Positions 26,682-36,685 of a DNA stretch of 64,000 nt are shown here, piece by piece. How positions within the stretch are numbered: position 1 is the first letter of the stretch; the number at the start of each line of letters is the position of its first letter. The stretch covers positions 62,001 to 126,000 of the forward strand of contig SSEL01000006.1 of assembly GCA_008012315.1 (NCBI GenBank). Reading direction: 5' to 3'. Origin of the DNA: Rhodospirillaceae bacterium (GTDB lineage Bacteria > Pseudomonadota > Alphaproteobacteria > Dongiales > Dongiaceae). The position numbers were made by a program, and so were the translations under genes. Under the pieces are notes generated by a model. It made no database searches, was not told the DNA's origin, and saw nothing but the letters and a program-made list of their open reading frames with translations.

Positions 26682-26900
26682 TTACTTGAAGCGGAACGTG
26701 ATCCGGCCTTTGGTCAGATCATAGGGCGTCATTTCGACATTGACGCGGTCGCCAGCCAGCACACGAATTCGGTTCTTGCGCATCTTGCCCGAGGTATGGG
26801 CCAAGACTTCATGGTCATTATCCAGTTTCACCCGAAACATGGCATTGGGCAGCAATTCCGTGACCGTGCCCGAAAACTCAATCAAATCTTCCTTCGCCAT
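26682..26900 (-). CDS. infA: Translation initiation factor IF-1
   Basis: 72-aa S1/OB-fold protein that binds the ribosomal A site. The sequence is canonical throughout ([42 protein letters not shown]). GGAGAGCGA precedes the ATG. Confidence 0.98.
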   Translation of the reverse strand: MAKEDLIEFSGTVTELLPNAMFRVKLDNDHEVLAHTSGKMRKNRIRVLAGDRVNVEMTPYDLTKGRITFRFK

Positions 26901-27030
26901 TCGCTCTCCTTCCGCGGAACTGGGCGAGTCACTCTCAGCCTGCAGGACCCCGCGATTTCGGCGCGGATCATACTCAATCCGCTGAAATCCTCAATCGACA
27001 TCGCTAAGATGCGGTAATCTCTTTGTTTTT

Positions 27031-27474
27031 CTATATTTTAGGGGCCCCGATGACGGGAAAACGAGCACGAAGCCGATTCATCAGGCCGTCCCGTACCTGA
27101 CGATAGGCTTCCAACCTTTCTTCCCGATTTCCCTCATAGATACTGGGATCAAGGGTATGCCAGAACTCGACCTCACAGGACATCGTCCGCACCAGGTCGA
27201 CGGCCTTGTGCTGGGCCTCCGGCGACAGGGAGATGATCAGGTCAAAGGACGTGTCCTCCAGGTCGTCGAAGGTCTTGGCCCGGTGACGGCTGAGATCGAT
27301 CCCCAGCTCGTCCATTACCGCAATGGCAAAGCCGTCGATTTCTCCGGCCCGGACGCCGACGGAATCGACAAAAATCCGTGTCCCATGCAACTGCTTCAGC
27401 AATCCCTCCGCCATCGGCGACCGGATCGAATTATAGGTGCAACAGAAGAGGACGCTGCCCGGCAGGCCCGACAT
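27031..27474 (-). CDS. Low-molecular-weight protein tyrosine phosphatase family protein
   Basis: 147-aa LMW-PTP fold protein. The phosphate-binding loop near the N-terminus reads CCTYNSIRSPM, a CX5R loop with Cys12 and Arg18; the general-acid region is HTLDPS near 106. In this conserved alphaproteobacterial position it is usually annotated as a phosphatase of unknown substrate; arsenate reductase is an alternative. Six bases after the UPF0262 gene. Confidence 0.85.
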   Translation of the reverse strand: MSGLPGSVLFCCTYNSIRSPMAEGLLKQLHGTRIFVDSVGVRAGEIDGFAIAVMDELGIDLSRHRAKTFDDLEDTSFDLIISLSPEAQHKAVDLVRTMSCEVEFWHTLDPSIYEGNREERLEAYRQVRDGLMNRLRARFPVIGAPKI

Positions 27475-27479
27475 ATTGT

Positions 27480-27989
27480 TCAGGTCCTGAAATACAAGGT
27501 GCAGATCAGCGTGAAGAGACGGCGCGCCGTGTTGGTGTCCAGCTCGACCTTGCCCGCCAGGCGATCGCGCAGGACTTCGGAGCCTTCGTTATGCAGGCCG
27601 CGGCGCCCCATATCGATGGCTTCGATCTGCGAGGGACTGGCGCGACGGATGGCGGCGTAATAGCTGCTGCAGATATCGAGATATTCCTTCACGATGCGGC
27701 GCAGCGGCGCCAGCGAGAGGATGAAGCGATAAAGCTCATCATCCGCGGTATCGCGAATATCGAAGACCAGCCGGTTTTCTTCAATCGACAGAATCAGGTG
27801 ATAAGGCCCTTGATGCTCGATCGCGGGCGCGAACTGGTTTTCTTCGATCAGATCGAAAATTGCGACCGCGCGCTCATTCTCGACTTCCGGACTACGCCGA
27901 GCCGTACTGTCTTCATCCAGTTGGATCTTGACGATGCATTGTGTCGCCTTGCCCGTCTTGGTGTTGTCGGCATCCGAGCCAGCTGCCAT
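27480..27989 (-). CDS. UPF0262 family protein
   Basis: 169-aa protein of UPF0262, an alphaproteobacterial family of unknown function. Recognised from [18 protein letters not shown], the [14 protein letters not shown] stretch and the C-terminal [20 protein letters not shown] with LFTLICTL. It lies in its usual place before the phosphatase and infA. In many relatives hisD is immediately upstream; here only 81 bp separate it from hisG. Confidence 0.9.
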   Translation of the reverse strand: MAAGSDADNTKTGKATQCIVKIQLDEDSTARRSPEVENERAVAIFDLIEENQFAPAIEHQGPYHLILSIEENRLVFDIRDTADDELYRFILSLAPLRRIVKEYLDICSSYYAAIRRASPSQIEAIDMGRRGLHNEGSEVLRDRLAGKVELDTNTARRLFTLICTLYFRT

Positions 27990-28070
27990 TCCGTCGTCCT
28001 CTTCCCCCGACCAAATGGAGCATCACGTCGCTCCCATGTGTCCTATCGATATGCAGCTTGCGGATGACGT

Positions 28071-28748
28071 TCAATCCGCATCCACGGCCTGTCGCAAGCG
28101 TTCGATCCAACCGCCGATTTCCTCAGGATAGGTTTTCAGTGCCGTCCGGTTGACGACCAGACGCGAGGTGACATCGGCGATGTGTTCGACTTCGACCAGG
28201 TTGTTTGCCGTCAAAGTCGCGCCGCTCGACACCAGATCGACGATGCGCCCCGCAAGTCCCAAGGTCGGCGCCAGTTCCATGGCACCCGACAGTTTGATGC
28301 ATTCGGCCTGAACGCCGCGCGCCGCAAAATGCGCCTGGGTGACATGGGGATATTTCGTCGCGACCCGGATATGCGACCAGCGCTCCGGGTCGTCGCTGGC
28401 CGACATGGAGACGGGTTCCGCCACGGCCAGGCGGCATTTCCCGATCTTCAGATCGATCGGCGCATAAATCTCCGGATAGTCGAATTCCAGCAGGACATCG
28501 TTGCCGGCAATGCCGAGATGCGCCGCGCCGAAGGCAACGAAGGTCGCGACATCAAAGCTGCGCACCCGGATGATTTGCAAACGCGGGTCGCTCGTGCGGA
28601 ACCGCAATTGACGCGATGCCTCGTTATCGAACTCGGCTTCCGGCACGATACCGGCTTCCTTCAGCAAAGGCATCGCTTCCTTGAGAATGCGGCCCTTCGG
28701 TAAAGCGAGAACGAAAGTGTCGGCTGCGGCGCTTGACTCGGCCGTCAT
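28071..28748 (-). CDS. hisG: ATP phosphoribosyltransferase, short form
   Basis: First step of histidine synthesis: joins ATP and PRPP. The 225-aa length and absence of the C-terminal regulatory domain mark the short form, which needs the HisZ partner. Seen: [20 protein letters not shown] near residue 13, [20 protein letters not shown] near 54, and [20 protein letters not shown] near 168 (PRPP loop). The start overlaps the DUF2948 stop (ATGA). No other his gene is in the window. Confidence 0.95.
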   Translation of the reverse strand: MTAESSAAADTFVLALPKGRILKEAMPLLKEAGIVPEAEFDNEASRQLRFRTSDPRLQIIRVRSFDVATFVAFGAAHLGIAGNDVLLEFDYPEIYAPIDLKIGKCRLAVAEPVSMSASDDPERWSHIRVATKYPHVTQAHFAARGVQAECIKLSGAMELAPTLGLAGRIVDLVSSGATLTANNLVEVEHIADVTSRLVVNRTALKTYPEEIGGWIERLRQAVDAD

Positions 28749-29305
28749 CGTATCGGCTCGCTGTCCCGTTTTTTGATCGGCGCATCCTTTGCCGCCGGCA
28801 TGCCGCTTTCATGCCGGGGATGCCATTGGGTCGGCCAGGATTCGCCGAGATCCTGCATGAACAGGCTGAGCGCCTCGACCTCCAACTGAATGACGCCGCC
28901 GCCGGCGAACACGAAATCCAGCTTGTCGGCATCGAAGCGGATCGTTAGCAGGTTGAGGAATTGATCCGGCTTACTCCGGTCGATATCCCGGCTGCGCACG
29001 GACAGGACCCGGTCGATACAAAGGCCGGTATGTATCCGCTGATAGGCATCCGGATAATCGCCATCATCCTCGAACGAAGCGTCCGGCTGATTTTGACCGG
29101 CCGGGATCGCATCCGCGCGCGGCTTTTCCCAGCGGAAACGGTTGACGAGTAGGATGAAGCGCCGCTCGGCCGGCAGATATTTCATCTCGTTGAGGGGCAC
29201 CAGCGCATCCTGCAGGCAGGAGGCAATGACCGACAGATCCTCGGCATCCCGCGCAATCAGTTTCAGGCCCCGTGTCGCCATCCTCGTCATCTCCGTCGGA
29301 TTCAT
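28745..29305 (-). CDS. DUF2948 family protein
   Basis: 186-aa protein of DUF2948, found next to murA in Alphaproteobacteria; function unknown. Typical features: [34 protein letters not shown], and the [13 protein letters not shown] segment near 137. Ten bases after murA and overlapping hisG, so part of the same operon. Possible starts at Met1, Met6 or Met9. Confidence 0.88.
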   Translation of the reverse strand: MNPTEMTRMATRGLKLIARDAEDLSVIASCLQDALVPLNEMKYLPAERRFILLVNRFRWEKPRADAIPAGQNQPDASFEDDGDYPDAYQRIHTGLCIDRVLSVRSRDIDRSKPDQFLNLLTIRFDADKLDFVFAGGGVIQLEVEALSLFMQDLGESWPTQWHPRHESGMPAAKDAPIKKRDSEPIR

Positions 29306-29314
29306 TCTGCCGCT

Positions 29315-30598
29315 TTACTCAGCCGCCGCCTCGGTCAGGCGTTCGATCTCCGCGCCGCAGGCGGCCAGCTTCTGCGTCAGCTTTTCATATCCGCGATCCA
29401 AGTGATAGACCCGATTGAGAATCGTATCGCCTTCCGCCACCAGGCCGGCCAGAACCAGGGAGACGCTGGCCCGCAGATCGGTGGCCATGACCGGCGCGCC
29501 GGTCAGACGTTTCACCCCGCGAACCATGGCCGACGCGCCATGAACATTGATATTGGCGCCCATCCGGGTCAGTTCCGGCACATGCATGAAACGATTCTCA
29601 AAGATCGTCTCGGTGATCATCGAGGCGCCCTCGGCGGTCGTCATCAGGGCCATCATCTGGGCCTGGAGATCGGTCGGGAAACCGGGATAGGGCTCGGTCA
29701 TCACATCGACGCCGAGCAGCGCGCCATTAGCGCGCTCGACCTTCAGGCCACGCTCGGTTTCCGTGCAGGCCACGCCGGCCTGGGTCAGGCTCGCCAAAGC
29801 CGAGCCGATCAGATCATGACCGATGCCGAGCAATTCCAGCTCGCCGCCGGTAATCGCCGCCGCCATGGCATAGGTGCCGGCTTCGATACGATCGGCCACC
29901 ACCCGGTGCGTCGTGCCATGCAGGCGCTCGACACCCTGGATCTTCAGATGATTGGTGCCGATGCCGTCGATCTTCGCACCCATGGAAATCAGGCAATTGG
30001 CGAGATCGGTGATCTCCGGTTCGCGCGCGGCATTGATGAGCTGCGTCTCGCCCTTGGCCAGGGTCGCGGCCATCAGGAGGTTCTCCGTGGCGCCGACCGA
30101 GACCTTGGCGAAATTGATTTCCGCACCCTGCAGCCCCTTTGGGGCAGAAGCACGGATATAGCCTTCGGCCAATTCGATCTCCGCCCCCATCTGCTGCAGG
30201 CCCTTGATATGCAGATCGACCGGCCGCGTGCCGATGGCGCAGCCGCCCGGCAGCGAAACCTTGGCCTCGCCATGGCGCGCCACCAGCGGCCCGAGAACGA
30301 GGACCGATGCCCGCATCTTGCGGACCAGATCGTAAGGCGCCGTCGTATCGGTGATGTGCTGACCGTTCAGCAGGATCGAGCGGTCCTTGCCGGCGAGCCG
30401 CGTCATAACCTCGACGCCATGCTGCACCAGCAGATGAGTCATCGTGTTGATATCGGCAAGATCCGGCACGTTATCCAGGCGCACCTGCTCATCCGTCAGC
30501 AGACAGGTGGTCATCAATGGCAGGGCCGCGTTCTTGGCCCCGCTGATCTTGATCTCCCCCTTGAGAGGACGACCACCGCGAATTCGAATTCGATCCAT
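29315..30598 (-). CDS. murA: UDP-N-acetylglucosamine 1-carboxyvinyltransferase MurA
   Basis: First committed step of peptidoglycan synthesis: adds enolpyruvate from PEP to UDP-GlcNAc. 427 aa, normal length. Seen: [16 protein letters not shown] near residue 15, [16 protein letters not shown] with the fosfomycin-target Cys near 115, [15 protein letters not shown] near 300, and a C-terminal HLDRGYEKL. First gene of the murA-DUF2948-hisG part of the block. Confidence 0.97.
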   Translation of the reverse strand: MDRIRIRGGRPLKGEIKISGAKNAALPLMTTCLLTDEQVRLDNVPDLADINTMTHLLVQHGVEVMTRLAGKDRSILLNGQHITDTTAPYDLVRKMRASVLVLGPLVARHGEAKVSLPGGCAIGTRPVDLHIKGLQQMGAEIELAEGYIRASAPKGLQGAEINFAKVSVGATENLLMAATLAKGETQLINAAREPEITDLANCLISMGAKIDGIGTNHLKIQGVERLHGTTHRVVADRIEAGTYAMAAAITGGELELLGIGHDLIGSALASLTQAGVACTETERGLKVERANGALLGVDVMTEPYPGFPTDLQAQMMALMTTAEGASMITETIFENRFMHVPELTRMGANINVHGASAMVRGVKRLTGAPVMATDLRASVSLVLAGLVAEGDTILNRVYHLDRGYEKLTQKLAACGAEIERLTEAAAE

Positions 30599-30643
30599 AT
30601 AAATTGTACCTTTACCAGACCCCCGTCTGATCCCCGTATGTCT

Positions 30644-31198
30644 TCAAAGCTTAGGCAGCGTCACGCCGCGTTGCTTCATATATTTGCCGGCGCGGTCCCG
30701 ATAGCTGGTCTCGCAGGGCTGGTCGCCCTTGAGGAACAGGAACTGGCACGCCCCTTCATTGGCATAGATCTTGGCCGGCAGCGGTGTCGTGTTGGAGAAT
30801 TCCAAGGTCACATGGCCTTCCCATTCCGGCTCCAGCGGCGTCACATTGACGATGATGCCGCAACGGGCATAGGTCGATTTGCCAAGGCAGATCACCAGCA
30901 CATCGCGCGGGATGCGGAAATATTCCACCGTGCGGGCCAAGGCGAAGGAGTTCGGCGGGATGATGCAGACTTCCGTCTCACGGTCGACGAAGCTCTCCGA
31001 GGAGAAGGCCTTCGGGTCGACGACGGCGCTGTTCACATTGGTGAAAATCTTGAATTCCGGCGCCACCCGGGCGTCATAGCCATAGGACGATACGCCGTAG
31101 GAGATCACCCCTTCCCGTTTCTGGGATTCGACGAAAGGCTCGATCATGCCGTGCTTCGACGACATTTCGCGAATCCAGATATCAGACATAATCGACAT
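30644..31198 (-). CDS. dcd: dCTP deaminase
   Basis: Converts dCTP to dUTP for dTTP synthesis. 184 aa; family motifs are SSYGYDARV near residue 37, [10 protein letters not shown] near 111, [20 protein letters not shown] near 121 with the catalytic Glu, and [11 protein letters not shown] near 146. MSIMSDIWI gives two close starts. Separate from murA by 45 bp on the same strand. Confidence 0.95.
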   Translation of the reverse strand: MSIMSDIWIREMSSKHGMIEPFVESQKREGVISYGVSSYGYDARVAPEFKIFTNVNSAVVDPKAFSSESFVDRETEVCIIPPNSFALARTVEYFRIPRDVLVICLGKSTYARCGIIVNVTPLEPEWEGHVTLEFSNTTPLPAKIYANEGACQFLFLKGDQPCETSYRDRAGKYMKQRGVTLPKL

Positions 31199-31316
31199 AA
31201 AGCGGGCATCCTTGCGCGCGGTTGAACGGGCGACTCCAAACAGTCACGAAACGGCCGGAGATGCCCGTTTTTACTGTATGGATGCCCCCGGCTCAAGCAC
31301 CGCGCCGGGGCGGTCT

Positions 31317-31508
31317 TCATTCCCCCGGCGTCTGGTCCTGGCGGCCGCGTTTTTGCGATTTTCGCCGCAGCAGGTTCCGGCGAAGCTCCTCTGCCAGGCG
31401 GGCCTGGCGGGCTGCGGTATCGGCGGCCGCCTTATCCGAAAGATGCGGCTTGGCCGGCTGCCCTTCCTGAGGCTGTTCCGCCCCGGACTTTTGCTCATCC
31501 GATCCCAT
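31317..31508 (-). CDS. Small charged protein of unknown function
   Basis: 63-aa hydrophilic frame: acidic/Gln-rich start (MGSDEQKSGAEQPQEG), then a predicted basic helix ARQARLAEELRRNLLRRKSQ. This layout is common among small alphaproteobacterial proteins of unknown function. ATG 31508 was chosen over ATG 31520 because GGGA sits just upstream; neither site is strong. Confidence 0.45.
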   Translation of the reverse strand: MGSDEQKSGAEQPQEGQPAKPHLSDKAAADTAARQARLAEELRRNLLRRKSQKRGRQDQTPGE

Positions 31509-31611
31509 GCTTGGTCCCATCTGCCATGACGGCTTATGTGCTACCAAGCTGGACTGAAAATATCAATCTATTGAATTAAAAGGATATTGCAGACGGCCAA
31601 GTTGAGCCGGA

Positions 31612-31737
31612 TTAACCTTCGTTGAGCTGCGCCCGGGCCGCACGCTCGTCCCAGATGCGGTTGAACTGCTTCACGTCATGCATGAACTGCCGGCGTGACG
31701 AGGCCCGGTTCCACCACCCGCGAATCCGATTCAACAT
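31612..31737 (-). CDS. Possible 41-aa basic protein
   Basis: A 41-codon frame on the minus strand: MLNRIRGWWNRASSRRQFMH, then DVKQFNRIWDERAARAQL. GAGGGTG lies about eight bases before the ATG. The Trp- and Arg-rich helical composition and good spacing suggest a real small protein, but no family is recognised. Confidence 0.4.
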   Translation of the reverse strand: MLNRIRGWWNRASSRRQFMHDVKQFNRIWDERAARAQLNEG

Positions 31738-31923
31738 GACCAATCACCCTCAATTCCATAACAGCCATTGCGAGGGGATAGCCGAGAGCTGCGGCAACCG
31801 TTTGACGAAAACAGGACAAAATCGTGACACTACTGCCCCGATGCCCGAGCGACGGTCTTGTGCAAGAATGTCTGATAAAAGCCTGTTTCCAGGCGGGATT
31901 TCCCGAGAGGAAATCGAAGGAAA

Positions 31924-31998
31924 TGGTGCCGCCGAGAAGAATCGAACTTCCGACCCCGTCCTTACCAAGGACGTGCTCTACCCCTGAGCTACGGCGGC
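31924..31998 (-). tRNA. tRNA-Thr (GGT)
   Basis: 75-base cloverleaf on the minus strand: acceptor GCCGCCG/CGGCGGC, D arm GCTCAGGGGTAGAGC, anticodon arm CGTCCTTGGTAAGGACG with anticodon GGT, T arm AAGTTCGATTCTT, CCA encoded at 31924-31926. Confidence 0.97.
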
Positions 31999-32092
31999 CT
32001 GCCGTTTGAAGCGGCGCGGAACATGCCACGACCTGCCCGCGATATCAAGCCCTGAGACGCATCCCAACCGATTGTTTTTAAAGGTTGCGATA

Positions 32093-34144
32093 TCAGGCGG
32101 CGCGGATCGTCGAAATGAACTGCTCCACCTGGCTGCGCAGGATGTCGGATTGGCGGCCAAGACCGCCAGCTGCGGCCAGGACCTGCTCCGCAGCCCGCCC
32201 CGTTTCGCCGGCGGCCTGGGTCACCCCGGCAATATTCGAGAGAACCTCGCTGGTGCCTTCCGAGGCCTCCTGGACATTGCGGGCGATTTCCTGCGTCGCC
32301 GCCGTCTGCTGATCGATCGCCGCAGCGATGGTGGTCGAGATATGGCTGATTTCGCCGATGACGCTGCCGATTCCCTGGATCGCGGTGACGGATTGGTTGG
32401 TCGCCGTCTGGATCTCACTGATCTTTGCGGCGATTTCCTCCGTTGCCGTGGCGGTCTGGCTGGCCAGATTTTTGACTTCCGACGCTACCACGGCGAAACC
32501 CCGGCCGGCATCCCCAGCCCGTGCCGCTTCGATCGTCGCATTCAGCGCCAGCAGATTTGTCTGGCCGGCAATATCGCTGATCAGCTTCACGACATCGCCG
32601 ATCGCCTGCGCCGCATCGGCCAGGCCGCGCACCGATTCGTTGGTATGCGCTGCCTCCTGCACCGCCTTGCCGGCGATGGCAGTGGCCTGCGACACCTGAC
32701 GGCCGATTTCGGAAATCGATGCCGACAATTGCTCGGCCGCAGCGGCAACGGTCTGCACGTTCGAGGTCGCACGTTCGGAAGCCGCGGCAACGGTATTCGA
32801 TTGCATGCTGGTCTGCTCGGCGGTGGCGGACATCGCCTGCGCGGATGACTGCAATTCGACCGACGCCGACGAGACGGTCTCCACGACCCCTTTCACCGAG
32901 GTTTCGAACTCATTGGCCATCTTGTCCATTGCCGTCCGCTGCTCGGCAGCGGCGCGTTCACGTATCTCATCCTGCTCGACGGCAAGCTGATCCGCGCGCT
33001 GCATGTTCTCCTTGAAGACCTGCAACGTCCGCGCCATGGCACCAACCTCATCACCGCGCTGCATCGCCGGTATGGCGACCGTTTTGTCGCCTTGCGCCAG
33101 GGTCTCCATGGCGCGGGTCATAGTGACGATCGGGCGCGTGATGGAACGGCCGACGATCAGCGCCAGCAATCCGCCGATCAGGAAAGCAATGATCGAGGTA
33201 ATCGCCACGGTCTGTTGGATCTTGCCATTGGTCGCGGCGACTTCCGTCTGCAACTCCGCCTGCCGCTGCTGCAGCGCCGTCTTCACTTCTTTCGACAACT
33301 CGCCGATCCGCTCAAGCGACGGCGACAACTGGGTATGAATCAAACGATTGCTGATGCCGCGCACGGTTGACGCCGTGGTGAAGGCGCGGCCGAATTCGCT
33401 GGCCTTCCCCTGAACGGTGGCCATCAGCGCGATATGTTCGGGCTTGGTCAGCACCGCCTGGAGTTTCTCGATGTCACTATCCAGGTTCTGCAGATTCTTG
33501 CTGACCTCGGCGACGGCACCCACGGTACTTTGATTGATATAGTCGCTGGCGAATTTCTGCGCCCGGCTGAAATCGGCGCGCGCATTCGCCGCCCAGAGCG
33601 CCGCCTGAAAATCATTCGCGGCGACGGATTCGGTCAAGATCTGGGTCAAGGCCTTATCGACCGCATCGCCGGCGGGATCCATCGTGCCATGCGCCAGCTT
33701 GATGATCTTCTGGACGATATCCGAGATCTTATCGAAGCCTTCCTGATAGGTAACCATGGCCTTGTTGATTTCAGCCATCGTCTTGGCCTGATCCGAACCA
33801 GCCAGCGTGCCGGTCGCGTCCTTGCGGGTTTTGTCGGCGCGGTCGATGGCTTCCATCGCTTTCGCCAACGTCTTCTCATTGAAATTGAGGACATATTCGC
33901 CGGCATGCCAGGCCATCGCCATCATATCGGCATCCAGATTCGTCATCAGGACGGTGTTTTCGGAGAGCTTGCCGAAGCGCGCGAACTGGCCGCCGGTCGA
34001 TTTCAGGCCAAACCAGCCGACCAGTGAGACGATAATGAGCAGCGCCATGACAAAGCCGACGCTGAACGCCATCCTCAGGCCAATCTTTTGATTGGAGAAT
34101 TTCAGAGCAGACAGTTTCGGCACGGAAAATTTGATACGCTTCAT
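32093..34144 (-). CDS. Methyl-accepting chemotaxis protein
   Basis: 683-aa transmembrane chemoreceptor. TM1 at about residues 23-45 (FSVGFVMALLIIVSLVGWFG), a periplasmic helical ligand domain of about 260 residues (possibly a two-bundle HBM type), TM2 near 312-332 (IIAFLIGGLLALIVG), HAMP, then a signalling domain with the hairpin tip TNLLALNATIEAARAGDAGRG. There is no C-terminal CheR-tether pentapeptide. ATG 34144 was chosen; a TTG at 34183 and ATG at 34162 are also in frame. It stands alone and may feed the chemotaxis operon at the start of the window. Ligand unknown. Confidence 0.93.
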   Translation of the reverse strand: MKRIKFSVPKLSALKFSNQKIGLRMAFSVGFVMALLIIVSLVGWFGLKSTGGQFARFGKLSENTVLMTNLDADMMAMAWHAGEYVLNFNEKTLAKAMEAIDRADKTRKDATGTLAGSDQAKTMAEINKAMVTYQEGFDKISDIVQKIIKLAHGTMDPAGDAVDKALTQILTESVAANDFQAALWAANARADFSRAQKFASDYINQSTVGAVAEVSKNLQNLDSDIEKLQAVLTKPEHIALMATVQGKASEFGRAFTTASTVRGISNRLIHTQLSPSLERIGELSKEVKTALQQRQAELQTEVAATNGKIQQTVAITSIIAFLIGGLLALIVGRSITRPIVTMTRAMETLAQGDKTVAIPAMQRGDEVGAMARTLQVFKENMQRADQLAVEQDEIRERAAAEQRTAMDKMANEFETSVKGVVETVSSASVELQSSAQAMSATAEQTSMQSNTVAAASERATSNVQTVAAAAEQLSASISEIGRQVSQATAIAGKAVQEAAHTNESVRGLADAAQAIGDVVKLISDIAGQTNLLALNATIEAARAGDAGRGFAVVASEVKNLASQTATATEEIAAKISEIQTATNQSVTAIQGIGSVIGEISHISTTIAAAIDQQTAATQEIARNVQEASEGTSEVLSNIAGVTQAAGETGRAAEQVLAAAGGLGRQSDILRSQVEQFISTIRAA

Positions 34145-34350
34145 ACTCGCAATCGTCTCCATCCCAATCGTTTCTATGCGCAATTTTTCATGCGCTTTTC
34201 CCTTATTTGGTCGATTTTGGGACGTAAGACTTAAGGATTGCTTACCTGAAACGCTTCACCTGCAGGCCGCACAACTGATTGAGTTACAAACGATTTGTCC
34301 CCACAGGCGCTTGTTGTCGCACCCATGGGGACGATCGCAGTGACGAAAGG

Positions 34351-36381
34351 TCAGAGAAGGTCGCGCTTGATGGTTTCGTGCCAATTGCGGCTGGCCACGC
34401 GTGTGCTTCCTTCATAAGCATCGAGACGGCCGGTAAGGATGAAATGTTCCTTGGTTGAAGTTAGTTCGGTCACCGTTTCGATCCGGACCTCCCAGCCTGG
34501 ACGCCCGATATCGTAGCTCTGATCAATCTTATAGCGGGCCGAAAGCGGATCATCGGCCTTGATGGTCAGGTAGCGGGTCAGGTTATGGTTCTGCACGGTG
34601 CCGATTTCATCGTAGCGCGTGGCACCACCGCCAAATACGCTCCCCTCGCCCCGCGTCACATAAGTGCTGAGGCCGGTCATCATGTCGAAGGCCGCGTAAC
34701 GCTCCGCCTTGCCCTCGGTCACTTTCGAGGTCGGTGCAAGCGGCGCCATTTCGGATTTCAGGAACGGATCGTTGCCGTCATCCTTCCGCGGCTGGCGTTG
34801 CGGCAGGACCAGGGCACTGGCATCGGTGAAGACGGTCAGCGTCGTCCGTTCCGGGGTCGGCCAGATAAGCGGCCAATAAGCGGTCGACAGCGCGATCCGG
34901 ATCTTGTGGCCGGGCGCGAAGCGGTGACCGCAATCATTGAGTTTCAGGCGAAGCTTATAACGCTTGCCCGGCTCCAGGGCGGTCGGATGCTCATGGCTGT
35001 CGCGATGGGTCAGATTGAAGACCTGATAGCTGACCCGCAGGGCCTTCCCATCGGGCGCCACATCGCTCAACCGGGCACAGAGCTGTGCCACCGGCTTGTC
35101 GACGGCGAAATCAAGCTCAAGGACCGGCGCGCCGAGCACATCGAGCTGCTGATCGAGCACAGCGGTATCGAAGACCAGCGAATTGCCGTCATCGAAACGC
35201 TGATCGCCCGGCAACTCACCGGCGCAACCAACGCCCATCCATTCGCCGCAAGCGACACCGGTATTCTGCGGCGAGCAGATCGACAAGGTGGTTTCGCTGC
35301 CGGCTTTCGCGCCGAGCCCGCGATCGGTGAGATGCAGCCGGCGCTCGCCGATATTGGCGCTCGGCCATTGGTCTTCGGCAACCCAGCGGCCGGGATGCGC
35401 TGATCGTGTCGTTGTCGGCTCGGTGTAATCCTGCAGCCAGGCGCGCAGCATCGGGCCGTCCAGCGTGTCGGTCTTCTTGCCTTTCAGCCAGTGGTCCCAC
35501 CATTTGACGGCTTCCTGCAGGAAGCCGATCGCCGGTGCCGGCGACCCATCCTGGGGATAGAGATGCGCCCAGGGACCGAGGACCGCCTTGCGCGGCACCT
35601 TGAGGTGCTCGAGCATGCGGGGCACGGCATTCGTATAGGAATCGACCCAGCCGCCGATCAGGAAGACCGGGCACTGGATCGCCGACCAGTCTTCGCAAAT
35701 GGAACCGTGCTTCCAATAGGCATTGCGGCGCTGGTTCTTCATCCACAGGGCGGACCAGAACGGCATTTCCTTGAGCCGGGTCAGCCAGTTCTCCCGCCAG
35801 GTCGGGCCGAAGAGTTCCGGATCGGCCGGCCGTGCCTGATAAGCGAGCATGATATCGCCCCACCAATGATTGTCGCCCAGCAGGCAGCCACCCATGTAAT
35901 GGACGTCATCGGCATAGCGGTCATCGGTCGAGCAGACCGACAGAATGGCCTTTAGCGCCGGCGGACGCAGGGCCGCAACCTGCAGGCAATTGAAGCCGCC
36001 CCAGGACTTGCCCATCATGCCGACATTGCCGCTGCACCAGGACTGGCGGGAGATCCAATCGATGACCTCGACCGCATCATCCTGTTCCTGCTGCGCGTAT
36101 TCGTCATGCATCAGCCCGTCGGAATCGCCGGAACCGCGCTGATCGACGCGGATCGCCGCATAGCCGTGGCCGGCGAAGTAGCCATGCATCGGCTCGTCAC
36201 GGCCGCGGGTGCCGTCGCGCTTGCGGTAGGGGATGTATTCGAGCACCGCCGGAACCGGATTCTTCTCCGCATCTTCCGGCAGCCACATCCGGGCCGCCAG
36301 GCGCGTGCCATCCTTCAGCGTGATCCAGAAATGCTCGATGACTTTGACCTTATGCGGCATGTCGGTGATGACGTTGCTCAT
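34351..36381 (-). CDS. CocE/NonD family hydrolase (X-Pro dipeptidyl-peptidase-like)
   Basis: 676-aa hydrolase of the Xaa-Pro dipeptidyl-peptidase S15/cocaine-esterase group. The alpha/beta core has the nucleophile Ser126 in GKSWGG, an Asp in GGWVDSYTN near 253 and a His in GPWAHLYPQDG near 292. The C-terminal jelly-roll half has FAPGHKIRIALSTAYWP. No signal peptide, so cytoplasmic. It lies downstream of the ABC importer, but a terminator at about 36.63 kb separates them. Substrate unknown; peptide or ester cleavage after import is a reasonable guess. Confidence 0.88.
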   Translation of the reverse strand: MSNVITDMPHKVKVIEHFWITLKDGTRLAARMWLPEDAEKNPVPAVLEYIPYRKRDGTRGRDEPMHGYFAGHGYAAIRVDQRGSGDSDGLMHDEYAQQEQDDAVEVIDWISRQSWCSGNVGMMGKSWGGFNCLQVAALRPPALKAILSVCSTDDRYADDVHYMGGCLLGDNHWWGDIMLAYQARPADPELFGPTWRENWLTRLKEMPFWSALWMKNQRRNAYWKHGSICEDWSAIQCPVFLIGGWVDSYTNAVPRMLEHLKVPRKAVLGPWAHLYPQDGSPAPAIGFLQEAVKWWDHWLKGKKTDTLDGPMLRAWLQDYTEPTTTRSAHPGRWVAEDQWPSANIGERRLHLTDRGLGAKAGSETTLSICSPQNTGVACGEWMGVGCAGELPGDQRFDDGNSLVFDTAVLDQQLDVLGAPVLELDFAVDKPVAQLCARLSDVAPDGKALRVSYQVFNLTHRDSHEHPTALEPGKRYKLRLKLNDCGHRFAPGHKIRIALSTAYWPLIWPTPERTTLTVFTDASALVLPQRQPRKDDGNDPFLKSEMAPLAPTSKVTEGKAERYAAFDMMTGLSTYVTRGEGSVFGGGATRYDEIGTVQNHNLTRYLTIKADDPLSARYKIDQSYDIGRPGWEVRIETVTELTSTKEHFILTGRLDAYEGSTRVASRNWHETIKRDLL

Positions 36382-36685
36382 GACTCTCTTCTTTCGCTTG
36401 CCCGCTGAATGTTTTGGGGCGACAGGATGGCGGTGGCAGCCCCAACGTCACGGCACGGAACGCGGCGTTCCGGCTGCTCGTCCGCGGATTTATTGGCAGG
36501 AAAACCGGCTTGTCAACAGCGCCGCCCTTGGGTTCAACCCTGGCCCAACCCAGCATTATCCCAACGATCACTTATAGTTATTTGACAACTGGATGACCGG
36601 AGAGACCAACCATTGCCGCACAAATGAAAACCCATCCGGCATCAAATACCGGATGGGTTTCGGTCGTCGTCAATTCAGCTGACGG
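36382..36685. other. Intergenic stretch of 304 bp
   Basis: Lies between the ABC importer and the CocE-type hydrolase gene. It holds the terminator at 36627-36660 and presumably the hydrolase promoter; no gene is visible. Confidence 0.5.
36627..36660 (-). terminator. Terminator of the peptide ABC importer operon
   Basis: 12-bp perfect stem (AAACCCATCCGG / CCGGATGGGTTT) with a nine-base loop, followed on the minus strand by TTTTCATTTG. It lies 26 bases after the stop of the ATPase gene. Confidence 0.75.

Noticed and set aside
29402..31225. Open frame of 607 codons on the plus strand opposite murA and dcd
   Set aside because: Spans two real minus-strand genes and their spacer; no domain.
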